Position numbers and translations under genes: made by a program. Of a stretch of 42,998 bases of DNA, positions 7,870-15,834 are shown piece by piece (the stretch's first letter is position 1; each line of letters starts with the position of its first letter). This stretch comes from Bacillota bacterium (GTDB lineage: Bacteria; Bacillota; Clostridia; Acetivibrionales; DSM-1351): assembly GCA_023431385.1 (NCBI GenBank), contig JAEYWA010000057.1, forward strand, positions 1 through 42,998. Direction: 5' to 3'. The notes under the pieces are model-generated. The model did not search any database, was not told where the DNA came from, and was given only the letters and a program-made list of their open reading frames with translations.

Positions 7870-9030
7870 ATGAGCAAAAGGGGTTATGCAATGCAATTTG
7901 TTTTTGTTGGAGTATTTTTAGTTATTTACGCACTATTGAATTACTATATAGGAATAAGAGGACTAAAGAGTATAAATGCACAAATCCCAATTAATAAGAT
8001 TATTTATTGGTTTATAGTCATACTTTTTGCGTCCTCCTACATTATCGCAATGGCTGGGAGAAAACACCTGCCTGAAGTGGTAGAGCGGATTTTCAGTACA
8101 TTAGGTGGCTATTGGATAGCGGCTTTTGTATATCTTCTGGGGTTTGTTATAATAATTGACATATTTGGATTTCTAGCTAAAAAGCTAAGTATTATGCCTA
8201 CCATTGTGAAAAACAACACATGGTTTATTGCATTTTCTGTAATAGCTGCGGTAGCTATCCTGCTTGCTGTAGGGACATATAATGCTATGGTGCCAAAGAT
8301 TTCGGAATATAACATTAGAATTGATAAAAAAGCAGGTACAGTGAAACAGCTTAAGTGTGCTATGATTTCGGACATACATCTTGGTGAGATTATTGGAAGA
8401 GATAGGCTTAAAAATGCTGTGGAGCTGATCAACAATATGGAACCGGATATTGTAGTTATAGCAGGAGATTTATTTGATGGCGCTATTGAACCTGTTAAGA
8501 AAGATAATATGCTGGAAGAGCTAAAAGGTATCAGATCAAAATTTGGTGCATACGCAATTATGGGAAATCATGAGTATTATTCAAATTCAGTTGATGAAAT
8601 AACTAAGCTGGTTGAGGAGACAGGAGTAACTGTTTTAAGAGATGATACAGTTAAAATTAATGACAGTTTTTATCTTGTAGGAAGAGAAGATAAGGGTGGG
8701 CAACGGTTTGGTTATAACCGTGCGAGCATATCGGATTTACTGAAAGGAGTAGATACCGACTTGCCGATCATTGTACTTGATCACCAGCCCTCTGAATTGG
8801 ATGAACCCAGAATGGGGAAGGTGGACCTTCAACTTTCTGGACATACTCATGCCGGGCAGTTTTTCCCGGCAAGTCTGGTTACCAATATGATGTTTGAAGA
8901 GGATTACGGGTATTTTCAGGATGGAAGCTTTAATCTACTGGTTTCCAGCGGCTATGGCACCTGGGGGCCTACGGTCAGAATAGGCAGTCAGTCGGAAATT
9001 GTTGAGCTTAACATTTTATTTGCAGAATAA
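7870..9030 (+). CDS. Membrane-bound metallophosphoesterase (YkuE/YaeI-like)
   Basis: 386 residues. The N-terminal 150 contain about four to five hydrophobic segments; the C-terminal 230 form a calcineurin-like phosphoesterase domain. Metal-ligand motifs are complete and in order: SDIHLG, GDLFDG, GNHEYY and GHTHAGQ. Homologues such as YkuE act on membrane or lipid-linked phosphoesters, but the substrate here cannot be read from sequence. I keep the ATG at 7870 with AGCAGG upstream; an internal ATG at 7891 preceded by AAAAGGGG would give 379 residues and is a realistic alternative. The gene is followed by a shared bidirectional terminator. Confidence 0.9.
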   Translation: MSKRGYAMQFVFVGVFLVIYALLNYYIGIRGLKSINAQIPINKIIYWFIVILFASSYIIAMAGRKHLPEVVERIFSTLGGYWIAAFVYLLGFVIIIDIFGFLAKKLSIMPTIVKNNTWFIAFSVIAAVAILLAVGTYNAMVPKISEYNIRIDKKAGTVKQLKCAMISDIHLGEIIGRDRLKNAVELINNMEPDIVVIAGDLFDGAIEPVKKDNMLEELKGIRSKFGAYAIMGNHEYYSNSVDEITKLVEETGVTVLRDDTVKINDSFYLVGREDKGGQRFGYNRASISDLLKGVDTDLPIIVLDHQPSELDEPRMGKVDLQLSGHTHAGQFFPASLVTNMMFEEDYGYFQDGSFNLLVSSGYGTWGPTVRIGSQSEIVELNILFAE

Positions 9031-9100
9031 ATAGAAATTAATACCAGAGCTAGGCACTATTTATATCAAAACTAAATAAAGTTCATTATCAAAATAAATT

Positions 9101-9133
9101 AAAATCCATTTGCGTATAAGCAAATGGATTTTT
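9101..9133. terminator. Bidirectional terminator between convergent genes
   Basis: Perfect 13-bp stem AAAATCCATTTGC / GCAAATGGATTTT with a six-base loop. There is a T run on the right, and an A run on the left that is a T run on the other strand. It serves both the metallophosphoesterase gene and the AI-2E-type gene. Confidence 0.9.
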
Positions 9134-9141
9134 GGGATTTA

Positions 9142-10350
9142 TTATTTTTTCTTATTGAATTTGCTCAAATCAAATTTCCAGGACTTCTTTTTATTTTCAG
9201 GTTCGTTGGTGTCATTCAGGTCAAGTGTTGCAGCATACTTTGGATAATACATCTCCACAATGTTTTTAAGAGTAATTTTGATTGCCGAGTAAAGAGGAAT
9301 TACTATTATCAATCCGATAAAACCCAGTATTGGAATTATACCCATCAATAGAAGTATTACTGTAAGGGGGTGAATATCCATACTTTTCTTCATAACCTGA
9401 GGTGATATAAAGTTATTGTCAATCTGCTGAACCACAACCATTACTATAAATATTTTGACTGCCATAAAGGGGTTGTCGGCCAGTGAAAGCAGAATAGCAG
9501 GTATTATACCTAACCAGGGTCCAAAAAAGGGGATTATACAGGTTATCATAGCAAAAATGGCCAGTATTAGTGAATACTTCAGACCGATTATTAGATAACC
9601 TATATACATCAGCAGGCCTATAAAGAAAGCTACCAGAAGCTGACCTGCAATATAATTTGAAAGTACGTAATCTATATCGGTCAGAATTTTTCTGATATTT
9701 TCCTTATGGGAAGTTGGTACAAATCTTACTACACTGGGCTTGAATTTTCTGCCGTCCTTAAGAAAATAGAACAGTACTATAGGAATTATTATTATAATAG
9801 AGCCTACGTTGGTAATTGCACCTATAAAATTAATTGTGCCCTTTCCGACACTCGCTCCAATGTTCTGAACGAATTCCGATATCTTGCTTGTAATATCTGG
9901 TGTGGTCAGATCGGAGCGGTTGAAATAGGCCAGTAAGTTACTATTCAGAAGGTTGGTGACAGTTCTTTCGGCTTTTTCGTACAGAGAAGGAAGACTATGA
10001 TAGAATTCCGTAAACTGTGTCTTGATTAATGAACCGGTATAAGAGCTAAAGAGAACCATGGCTGACAGTACAATAACAAAAGCCAGTACGATTGCCCAAA
10101 TATGAGGAATTTTACCTTTCTCAAGAAACTGAACCAGAGGTCTCAAAATATAAAATAACAGTCCTCCGAAAAGAAGCGGAAAGATTATTGAATAAATGAA
10201 ACTAAGTATTGGAGAAAAGAAGAAGTCTATTTTCCCGAACATAAATACTATCAGAAGTATAAGCAGTAAATAACAGCCATATCTGAAAAATTTTCCTCTA
10301 AACAGATAAACATTATTCGTATCCGGTTTCGTTTTCGTGTTGTTTTCCAT
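9142..10350 (-). CDS. AI-2E family transporter (PerM/YtvI-like permease)
   Basis: 402 residues with the AI-2E/UPF0118 layout: an N-terminal pair of membrane helices, a soluble stretch (about 75-165), then five to six more helices. Family motifs seen are IPIVLFYFLKDGRKF, YIAGQLLVAFFIGLLMYIGY, PFFGPWLGIIPAILLSL and the QQIDNNFISPQVMKKSM-to-HPLTVI region. Members export AI-2 or act as Na+(Li+)/H+ antiporters or in sporulation (YtvI), and no residue here decides between these. The C terminus is lysine-rich and cytoplasmic. A sigma-A promoter lies 69 bases upstream. Confidence 0.9.
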   Translation of the reverse strand: MENNTKTKPDTNNVYLFRGKFFRYGCYLLLILLIVFMFGKIDFFFSPILSFIYSIIFPLLFGGLLFYILRPLVQFLEKGKIPHIWAIVLAFVIVLSAMVLFSSYTGSLIKTQFTEFYHSLPSLYEKAERTVTNLLNSNLLAYFNRSDLTTPDITSKISEFVQNIGASVGKGTINFIGAITNVGSIIIIIPIVLFYFLKDGRKFKPSVVRFVPTSHKENIRKILTDIDYVLSNYIAGQLLVAFFIGLLMYIGYLIIGLKYSLILAIFAMITCIIPFFGPWLGIIPAILLSLADNPFMAVKIFIVMVVVQQIDNNFISPQVMKKSMDIHPLTVILLLMGIIPILGFIGLIIVIPLYSAIKITLKNIVEMYYPKYAATLDLNDTNEPENKKKSWKFDLSKFNKKK

Positions 10351-10418
10351 AAATACCTCTTAAAAAAATTGATTACTGTAATCATTAATCTTTAGACAAG
10401 CTATACTCGTTTATCATA

Positions 10419-10447
10419 ATTATAGGATTAAATGAAAAAATATACAA
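10419..10447 (-). promoter_or_regulatory. Sigma-A promoter of the AI-2E-type gene
   Basis: Minus-strand TTGTAT (10442-10447), 17-base spacer, TATAAT (10419-10424). Downstream in the leader is a perfect dyad TGATTAC-t-GTAATCA at 10370-10384 that could be an operator. Confidence 0.65.
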
Positions 10448-10468
10448 ACAGAATTTTCATTTATCCTT

Positions 10469-11701
10469 CTAATACTTAATAACTTCCGACAGGGGACCCA
10501 TTAAAATCATTGGAGACTTATCTTTGTCAAGCCACTTTACTATAGAGACTACGTCTTTACGCTCTGTTGCAACAGAGCCATTGGTATATTTAATTTTCAT
10601 ATCTGGCTTTACAATATGAAAAAAATTGGCACTGCTCGTATTCTTGTTATTCTGTTGATTATAACCAATGGTGAAAAAGAGATCATATATACCATCCTTC
10701 ATTTTGCTGAAGTTTTCATCTTTTGCGTCATACCTGTAATAATATAGCCCTGTGTCTGCAGCCTGGTTTTTACCGAAACAGGTGCCTATACTAAAAGCCC
10801 CCACGGGAGTTTTTTTATCGCCTTCTTTTTTGTTGGTTGTAAAGCCATTTAATCCAATCCAGCCTGTTATATTATTATGTATATTAACCCAGCCGTTTAT
10901 GTTTTTTTCATATGTATTGATAACTACGTTTGAAGAATTCCTTAAGCTGGATGTAACGACAATTAACTGGGAGGTATCTCTTTCTTTTATAAATTTAAGC
11001 TCTGTAATGGCTTTACTGCTTAGACCATACTCAGTTTTATCAAACTTACTTAAAGGCACATCTTGAATCTTATAGTTATTGTAATCAATATCTTCAAAAT
11101 GCCACCATTCGTGACTAAGCGCTCTGAACCCAGATGATTTCATCGCCTGTGACAGTATATTAAGATTTTTTCTCTGTTCGGCTGTCATTCCTTTGAAATT
11201 CGGCGAAGCTTTTGCAGTAAAATTGTCAAATTCGGTAGGCATTTTTAATTCCCGTCCGCTTTTATCTACCAGTGTAACATCAACCGCTGCACCTCGGTTA
11301 TGTTTTGAGCCCGAACGATATGGGTTTGCCACATAGTTTTTATTTGGTGTAGCCTCCCACATGATCTTCTGCACACTCAGAGGTCTGTAAGCATCCCAGA
11401 TTTTTATGGAATAGCCCTGCTTTTTAACAATATTATTTGCTTTTATCAATTTATCAAGAGTGCCTTTTGTAAGAACACAGGTTGGAGAGGGGTAAAGAGT
11501 CTTCCCGACAAAGTTATCGCAGGTTGCATATTTCATATCAATTACAAAGTCCTTACTGTAATCCTCCACAAGGACCAGGTCTGATTTTTTTACTTCTGAA
11601 TTGACCGCTTCAGCTAAATTGCAGTGCTGAAAGAATACAAATAAAGCTATTAATAGTAAAGCTATAATAAATTTTATGCTAAGACGCTTTGTTCTAGTCA
11701 T
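10469..11701 (-). CDS. D-Ala-D-Ala dipeptidase (VanX/M15D) fused to L,D-transpeptidase-like domain
   Basis: About 410 residues with an N-terminal signal/anchor segment (IKFIIALLLIALFVFFQHC). Residues about 40-215 are an M15D dipeptidase: WDAYRPLSVQ, the zinc motif SKHNRGAAVDV and the catalytic/zinc motif HEWWHFED are all present, so hydrolysis of D-Ala-D-Ala or another cell-wall dipeptide is plausible. Residues about 225-410 resemble the YkuD fold (GWIGLNGF, KKTPVGAFSIG, YDLFFTIGYN, NFFHIV). The usual TAGC(V/I) active-site motif reads TNGSVAT, so the nucleophile Cys appears to be Ser at about 376 (codon TCT). The start is the ATG at 11701 with GGGGGA upstream; an ATG at 11713 is in frame. It is probably an extracellular envelope enzyme or a wall-binding protein. 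Confidence 0.8.
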   Translation of the reverse strand: MTRTKRLSIKFIIALLLIALFVFFQHCNLAEAVNSEVKKSDLVLVEDYSKDFVIDMKYATCDNFVGKTLYPSPTCVLTKGTLDKLIKANNIVKKQGYSIKIWDAYRPLSVQKIMWEATPNKNYVANPYRSGSKHNRGAAVDVTLVDKSGRELKMPTEFDNFTAKASPNFKGMTAEQRKNLNILSQAMKSSGFRALSHEWWHFEDIDYNNYKIQDVPLSKFDKTEYGLSSKAITELKFIKERDTSQLIVVTSSLRNSSNVVINTYEKNINGWVNIHNNITGWIGLNGFTTNKKEGDKKTPVGAFSIGTCFGKNQAADTGLYYYRYDAKDENFSKMKDGIYDLFFTIGYNQQNNKNTSSANFFHIVKPDMKIKYTNGSVATERKDVVSIVKWLDKDKSPMILMGPLSEVIKY

Positions 11702-11793
11702 ATTATCCCCCATGTTTTTACGCTAATGGCCCCCCAAAGCTTTTCTATAATTTTATCACACTTGTTGGTTACATAAAACAAAGGTCCAGGCTT

Positions 11794-12948
11794 TTAGTCA
11801 AGTCTTTTTCTGAAGCGCTTGGTCGCAATAAATAGGATAACTGCCGTAAAACCGAGAAGTGCCAGAGATTCCTGCCACAAGTACTCAAGGCCGATACCTT
11901 TAAGTGTAATCCCTCGAATTATATCAAGGAAGTAGGTAAGCGGAATAATGTATCCGATGTAGCTTATTACAGATGGCATAGCTTCTCTCGGGAAAATAAA
12001 GCCCGATAACAGAATACTTGGAAGGAGAAAGAATACCATTACAATCATTGCCTGCATCTGATTTTTTGCGAAGGTAGATATAAGCATACCGATTGAAAGG
12101 GAACAGTAGACAAAGAGAAAGCCTAGCAATAATAAAAGACCTACAGACCCGGAAATATTTACTTTGAATATCCATATACACATGGACAGTGAGAATAAAA
12201 AGCCTGAATAGCCTATGATGATATAGGGGATGAGTTTTCCGAGAATAAGCTCTGAGGGCTTGATTGGGGTTACTATAAGCTGTTCGATTGTACTTCGTTC
12301 CTTTTCTCTGACCAAAGCGAAGGCTGTTAACATAATAGTGATGTTTTGTAGAATAAGTCCAACCAAGCCGGGAATAGTGAATTTTGTACTCTCCATATCA
12401 GGGTTGAATAGGACATTTGTTTCCAGTGAAATGCCGGACAGTTTTTCGGGAGTAATGCCGAGCTTAATCAACTTTTCAGTTGTAAGCTTCTGGGAAATGG
12501 CTCGTGATATTATTTGGCCGCTGGCAAGGGCTGTTCTTGCTGTAGTAGGTTCGGTACCATCTATGATCAGGTGCAGTTCCGCTTCCTTACCGTTCTTCAG
12601 CTTTTCTGAATAATCCTTCGGAATAATAAGTCCTGCTTTTGCCTCGCCGCTTTTTATCAGTTCATTGATTTTGTCCTCTGATTGGACAGTCTGGTGTATA
12701 ACAAAGTAATCAGATTCGGTGAACTTATCCAGGAAGGTTTTACTTTCTTCAGAATTGCTCTTGTCATAAACAGCAGTGGGTATCCTATCGACTTCAGTAT
12801 TTACGGCATAGCCGAATAGCAGCATCATTACAATGGGCATGATGAAGGGGAGTTTTAAGCTTATGGGGTCGCGTTTTACCTGTATAAATTCTTTTCTTAT
12901 AATGGATACAAATCGTTTATAGCTGAAAGGATACTTGTTTTTATTCAT
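11794..12948 (-). CDS. ABC-2 type transporter permease (YhgE/YbhR-like)
   Basis: 384 residues: one N-terminal membrane helix (LKLPFIMPIVMMLLFGYAVN), an extracellular domain (about 50-170), then five helices toward the C terminus. The family motif VREKERSTIEQLIVTPIKPSELILGKLIPY is clear near 213-242. It forms the membrane half of an efflux ABC transporter with the ATPase encoded just upstream. The gene is preceded by copy C of the hairpin leader described separately. The substrate is unknown; TetR control suggests a toxic or amphiphilic compound. Confidence 0.92.
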   Translation of the reverse strand: MNKNKYPFSYKRFVSIIRKEFIQVKRDPISLKLPFIMPIVMMLLFGYAVNTEVDRIPTAVYDKSNSEESKTFLDKFTESDYFVIHQTVQSEDKINELIKSGEAKAGLIIPKDYSEKLKNGKEAELHLIIDGTEPTTARTALASGQIISRAISQKLTTEKLIKLGITPEKLSGISLETNVLFNPDMESTKFTIPGLVGLILQNITIMLTAFALVREKERSTIEQLIVTPIKPSELILGKLIPYIIIGYSGFLFSLSMCIWIFKVNISGSVGLLLLLGFLFVYCSLSIGMLISTFAKNQMQAMIVMVFFLLPSILLSGFIFPREAMPSVISYIGYIIPLTYFLDIIRGITLKGIGLEYLWQESLALLGFTAVILFIATKRFRKRLD

Positions 12949-12949
12949 A

Positions 12950-13030
12950 ATATAACCTCCTAAGCCACTTTAGTGGCTTTGACACTTAGCTGTTTTGATA
13001 TATTCGGGCTTTGAGCCAACATTTGTGGAG
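12950..13030 (-). promoter_or_regulatory. Hairpin leader, copy C (before the ABC permease)
   Basis: Reading on the minus strand: GGCT-caa-AGCC (13017-13007), then about 28 bases, then a 7-bp stem AAGCCAC-taaa-GTGGCTT (12979-12962) touching AGGAGG (12961-12956). This copy has extra sequence between the two hairpins and repeats the TCAAAGCC motif. See the copies at 13829-13880 and 27134-27174. Confidence 0.6.
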
Positions 13031-13047
13031 ATAAATGATAGTCGCAA

Positions 13048-13827
13048 TTAATCTCCCTTTAAAAACTTAAGATCGTTAAAAGTACCGGCGACCTTCTGAT
13101 TTGATAGCCGCTCAACATATTTAATAAAGATATCCTCCAGATTTTTAGCACCTTCCTGTTCGATGAGCTGCTGCGGAGAGGCAATGTTTATAAGGTCGCC
13201 GTTTAGAATAAAACCAACCGAGTTGCAGCTTTCAGCCTCATCCATATAGTGAGTTGTAACCAGGATAGTGATTCCCTGCCCGGCAAGCGCATGTATTATC
13301 TCCCAGAAAACTCTTCTGGAAACAGGGTCAACCCCTGCTGTTGGTTCATCCAGGATAAGCAGCTTTGGTTTGTGAATCAATGCACAACCCAGAGCAAGAC
13401 GCTGTTTCCAGCCTCCTGATAAGGTTCCAGCCAAACTTTTTTCCTTGCCTGTAAGGTTGGCCATTGCTATGAGTTCTTTTTTTCTTTCAGACGTGGTGTT
13501 TTTTGACAAACCATATACCCCTGCATAAAAGTCCAGATTTTCCTCTACAGTTAGGTCCTCATAGAGGCCGAAACGCTGGCTCATGTAGCCCAGACTTTGT
13601 TTTACGGCTTCTGTTTCCGTTGAAACATCTTTTCCCATGACAAGGGCTTTGCCGGAAGAGGGGTTAAGAACACCGCAAAGCATTCGTATTGTGGTTGATT
13701 TACCGGAACCGTTCGGGCCAAGAAAGCCAAAAATGGTTCCCTGAGGAATCGAAAAACTGATGTTATTGACGGCAGTAAAATTGCCAAATTTCTTAGTAAG
13801 GTTTTCAACCTTAATTGCATACTCCAT
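13048..13827 (-). CDS. ABC transporter ATP-binding protein (drug/antibiotic efflux type)
   Basis: 259 residues with a complete nucleotide-binding domain: Walker A GPNGSGKST near 35-43, Q-loop in YMSQRFGLYEDLT, signature LSGGWKQR (Trp in place of the usual Q), Walker B LLILDEPTAGVDP and the switch His in TTHYMDEAE. It drives the ABC-2 permease encoded 99 bases downstream. A single permease implies a homodimeric transporter. The gene lies in a tetR-ATPase-permease unit. Its own leader (copy A) suggests translation control in addition to TetR. Confidence 0.93.
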   Translation of the reverse strand: MEYAIKVENLTKKFGNFTAVNNISFSIPQGTIFGFLGPNGSGKSTTIRMLCGVLNPSSGKALVMGKDVSTETEAVKQSLGYMSQRFGLYEDLTVEENLDFYAGVYGLSKNTTSERKKELIAMANLTGKEKSLAGTLSGGWKQRLALGCALIHKPKLLILDEPTAGVDPVSRRVFWEIIHALAGQGITILVTTHYMDEAESCNSVGFILNGDLINIASPQQLIEQEGAKNLEDIFIKYVERLSNQKVAGTFNDLKFLKGD

Positions 13828-13828
13828 A

Positions 13829-13880
13829 TTAACCTCCTAAGCCATTTATGGCTTTGAGCCACATTTTGGCCACAAAATGT
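13829..13880 (-). promoter_or_regulatory. Hairpin leader, copy A (before the ABC ATPase)
   Basis: On the minus strand: a 7-bp hairpin CATTTTG-tggc-CAAAATG, then GGCT-caa-AGCC (13860-13850), whose AGCC strand can instead pair in AAGCCA-taaa-TGGCTT (13854-13839), directly followed by AGGAGG (13838-13833). The two pairings cannot coexist. Confidence 0.6.
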
Positions 13881-13895
13881 TTATGAAACTATCAT

Positions 13896-13917
13896 CCATC
13901 TACGCACATGTTGCGTA
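13896..13917 (-). repeat. Copy 2 of the GTAGATGG motif, with dyad
   Basis: Minus strand TACGCA-acatg-TGCGTAGATGG: the 15-base motif (13896-13910) is identical to that at 7499-7513 and here completes a 6-bp inverted repeat (13901-13906 with 13912-13917). It lies in the tetR-ATPase gap, about 70 bases before the ATPase start. Confidence 0.65.
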
Positions 13918-14013
13918 CACAAATATTAATGAAAAGGCATGTAGGCGTTCAGCCGTACAATCGGCATATAAGAATACCGAGATATATGACTATAAGACTA
14001 GTGACATTTTCCT

Positions 14014-14655
14014 CTAGCTTTGAGGTGAAATACCGTCAATTATCAGCGTAATCATATCGTCGATTTCCTTTTCAGCCTCGGAAAGCTTAAAGTTCTCTGT
14101 AAAAAGCATTTTCTGAGCAATGAAAGCAACAAAATTTCCTATAATATTTCTCATTATCAGCATAGGATCAATATCGGTACGAACCTGACCCCTTTCAGCC
14201 ATAATTATATAAAAGCCCTTGATTTCATGTTCAATTTTCTTGACAAGACTATTATTGATAGCCTCACGAATGTCCTGGTGAAAAAGTGCTTCACTTATAA
14301 GGACTCTAAACAATGGAAAAAACTTCTGTACCAATTCTAGCCTGTCAACCAGAATTTGTTTTAGAAGGGCCCTTAAATCCCTTTGATCCTTATTTTTAAA
14401 AATATTACTAAGAGAATTAAGAATTATTTTATCTGATGCAATTTTTATCCCTTGCAGCATTATGCCGTGAATTATATCCCTCTTTGTTTTAAAGTATCTG
14501 AAAATTGTTCCTTCAGCGATACCGGCTCTTTTAGCTATTTCACTGGTAGTTGTTGAAGAAAAACCTTTTTCAATTGATATTGCTATTGCTGCTTCGAGGA
14601 TTCTTTTTTCCTTATCGGCCAGTTCCAGTTCTGATAAATCTATATTATTATTCAT
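14014..14655 (-). CDS. TetR/AcrR family transcriptional regulator
   Basis: 213 residues. N-terminal helix-turn-helix: RILEAAIAISIEKGFSSTTT, SEIAKRAGIAEGTIFRYF and KTKRDIIHGI, the classic TetR signature. The C-terminal ligand domain has FYIIMAERGQVRTDIDPMLIMRNIIGNFVAF, as in the QacR/AcrR-type group. It probably represses itself and the efflux genes, because a perfect 16-base dyad lies just downstream of its own promoter's -10 box. I choose the Met at 14655 (AAGGA about 12 bases upstream); the open frame begins at 14697, where no ribosome site is seen. Confidence 0.9.
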   Translation of the reverse strand: MNNNIDLSELELADKEKRILEAAIAISIEKGFSSTTTSEIAKRAGIAEGTIFRYFKTKRDIIHGIMLQGIKIASDKIILNSLSNIFKNKDQRDLRALLKQILVDRLELVQKFFPLFRVLISEALFHQDIREAINNSLVKKIEHEIKGFYIIMAERGQVRTDIDPMLIMRNIIGNFVAFIAQKMLFTENFKLSEAEKEIDDMITLIIDGISPQS

Positions 14656-14792
14656 GTTTTGGATGCATCCTTTCTTTTTGAAATTACCTCCTCTCATAAC
14701 CTAGGAGAAGCCAGGAACCTTATAAGAACTCTAAAAGAAAACTTTTAAAATACTGTAATTTAAGCAGTTGATTGTTAATCCTTAAAAATAAT

Positions 14793-14808
14793 GAGTGAGT
14801 ACTCACTC
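14793..14808. promoter_or_regulatory. TetR-type operator (perfect 16-base palindrome)
   Basis: GAGTGAGTACTCACTC, a perfect dyad of the kind bound by TetR/AcrR regulators, lies 8 bases past the -10 box of the tetR promoter, over the expected transcription start. Confidence 0.8.
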
Positions 14809-14816
14809 TAATTACT

Positions 14817-14845
14817 ATATTATTCCAATAGCTTTGTGCTGTCAA
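14817..14845 (-). promoter_or_regulatory. Sigma-A promoter of the tetR-ABC unit
   Basis: Minus strand TTGACA (14840-14845), 17-base spacer, TAATAT (14817-14822). The palindrome at 14793-14808 is placed to block it. Confidence 0.8.
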
Positions 14846-14846
14846 T

Positions 14847-14920
14847 ATAAAACTTGTATGCCAATAAAAAGCTTGCATGTAAATAAAAAACTTGTATGTC
14901 AACAAAAAACTCGTATATTA
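14847..14920 (+). repeat. Four degenerate 19-base direct repeats
   Basis: Units at 14847-14863 (17 bases), 14864-14882, 14883-14901 and 14902-14920, each of the form A(T/C)AAAAA-CTTGTATG-T-A. The array begins two bases beyond the tetR -35 box and ends 55 bases before the first TauE/SafE half-gene. A 19-base period is close to two helical turns, which would suit a regulator binding site array. Confidence 0.65.
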
Positions 14921-14975
14921 ATATATTTTTTTTTAACAATATCATTAAAGAGAAGTTTAAAAACTGGAGTAAACT

Positions 14976-15347
14976 ATGAGAAAATCACCTCGTTTTGTCA
15001 GAATACTCAAATATCTAGGTGTAGGCATGGCAGCAGGAATAGCAAATGGACTATTTGGTTCTGGCGGAGGTACTATTGCGGTGCCTGCCATGGTATACCT
15101 CCTTGGGGAGGAGGAACACGACGCTCATGCAACAGCGCTGCTGATAATTCTGCCTCTGACACTGGTAAGCAGTTATTTCTACCTTTCTAATAATTTTGTA
15201 GATTGGAATATAACCTGGAAAGCCATGGCTGGAGGAGTTGCTGGAGGAATAGTCGGTGCATATCTTCTTAACAGATGTCCCTCTGGAGTGTTGAGGAAAA
15301 TATTCGGCACATTTATGATAGCTGCGGCAGTCAGGATGATTTTCTGA
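14976..15347 (+). CDS. TauE/SafE (TSUP) family permease, N-terminal half
   Basis: 123 residues, about three to four membrane segments, with the TSUP motif AAGIANGLFGSGGGTIAVPAMVYLL near residues 18-42 and a second glycine-rich segment AGGVAGGIVGAYLLNR. Full TSUP permeases (sulfite, sulfonate or other anion exporters) are about 250 residues and have two homologous halves. This is one half and the next gene is the other. CTGGAG precedes the ATG. They probably assemble as a heterodimer. The substrate is not shown. Confidence 0.85.
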   Translation: MRKSPRFVRILKYLGVGMAAGIANGLFGSGGGTIAVPAMVYLLGEEEHDAHATALLIILPLTLVSSYFYLSNNFVDWNITWKAMAGGVAGGIVGAYLLNRCPSGVLRKIFGTFMIAAAVRMIF

Positions 15348-15419
15348 TCTGGGTAAATACTAATTGGAGTAAATACTAATCTTTGTGCAGGCAAACAACG
15401 TTATAGGAAAGGTATAGCC

Positions 15420-15779
15420 ATGATAGTAATCCTGATAGGCTTTGCAGCCGGAATAATTAGCGGAATGGGAATAGGAGGCGGTGCCATCCTTATTCCAGCG
15501 CTGGTACTGTTCGTGAAACCTGAACAGCATGTGGCCCAGAGCACTAATTTGTTATTCTTTATACCAACTGCCATAGTTGCATTAGCTATACATATCAAAC
15601 ATAAAAGTGTCGATTTTAAAACCGGAATCCCCATAATGCTTTTCGGCCTGACAGGGGCAATACTAGGTTCCCGTATTGCCGTATCCATAGACGGGCTCCT
15701 GCTGAGGAAAGGCTTTGGAATATTCCTATTAATCATGGGAATATATGAAATTTTCGGAAAGAAAAAAGCAAAGAAATAA
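15420..15779 (+). CDS. TauE/SafE (TSUP) family permease, second half
   Basis: 119 residues with the same half-unit architecture: GFAAGIISGMGIGGGAILIPALVLF near the start and GLTGAILGSRIAV in the middle, ending in a lysine-rich cytoplasmic tail. It starts 72 bases after the first half and neither frame is interrupted, so this looks like a stable split rather than a frameshift. The gap holds a short direct repeat (TAAATACTAAT at 15354-15364 and 15370-15380). Confidence 0.85.
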   Translation: MIVILIGFAAGIISGMGIGGGAILIPALVLFVKPEQHVAQSTNLLFFIPTAIVALAIHIKHKSVDFKTGIPIMLFGLTGAILGSRIAVSIDGLLLRKGFGIFLLIMGIYEIFGKKKAKK

Positions 15780-15834
15780 TAAACAGCTATAACCGGTAGT
15801 CCCTTATTTACTAATCGCCATGGAGGTTAACAGT

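Noticed and set aside
10561..10578. 18-base perfect palindrome as an operator
   Set aside because: It lies deep in coding sequence near the end of the VanX-YkuD gene, far from any start; kept only as a remark on the active-site codon.
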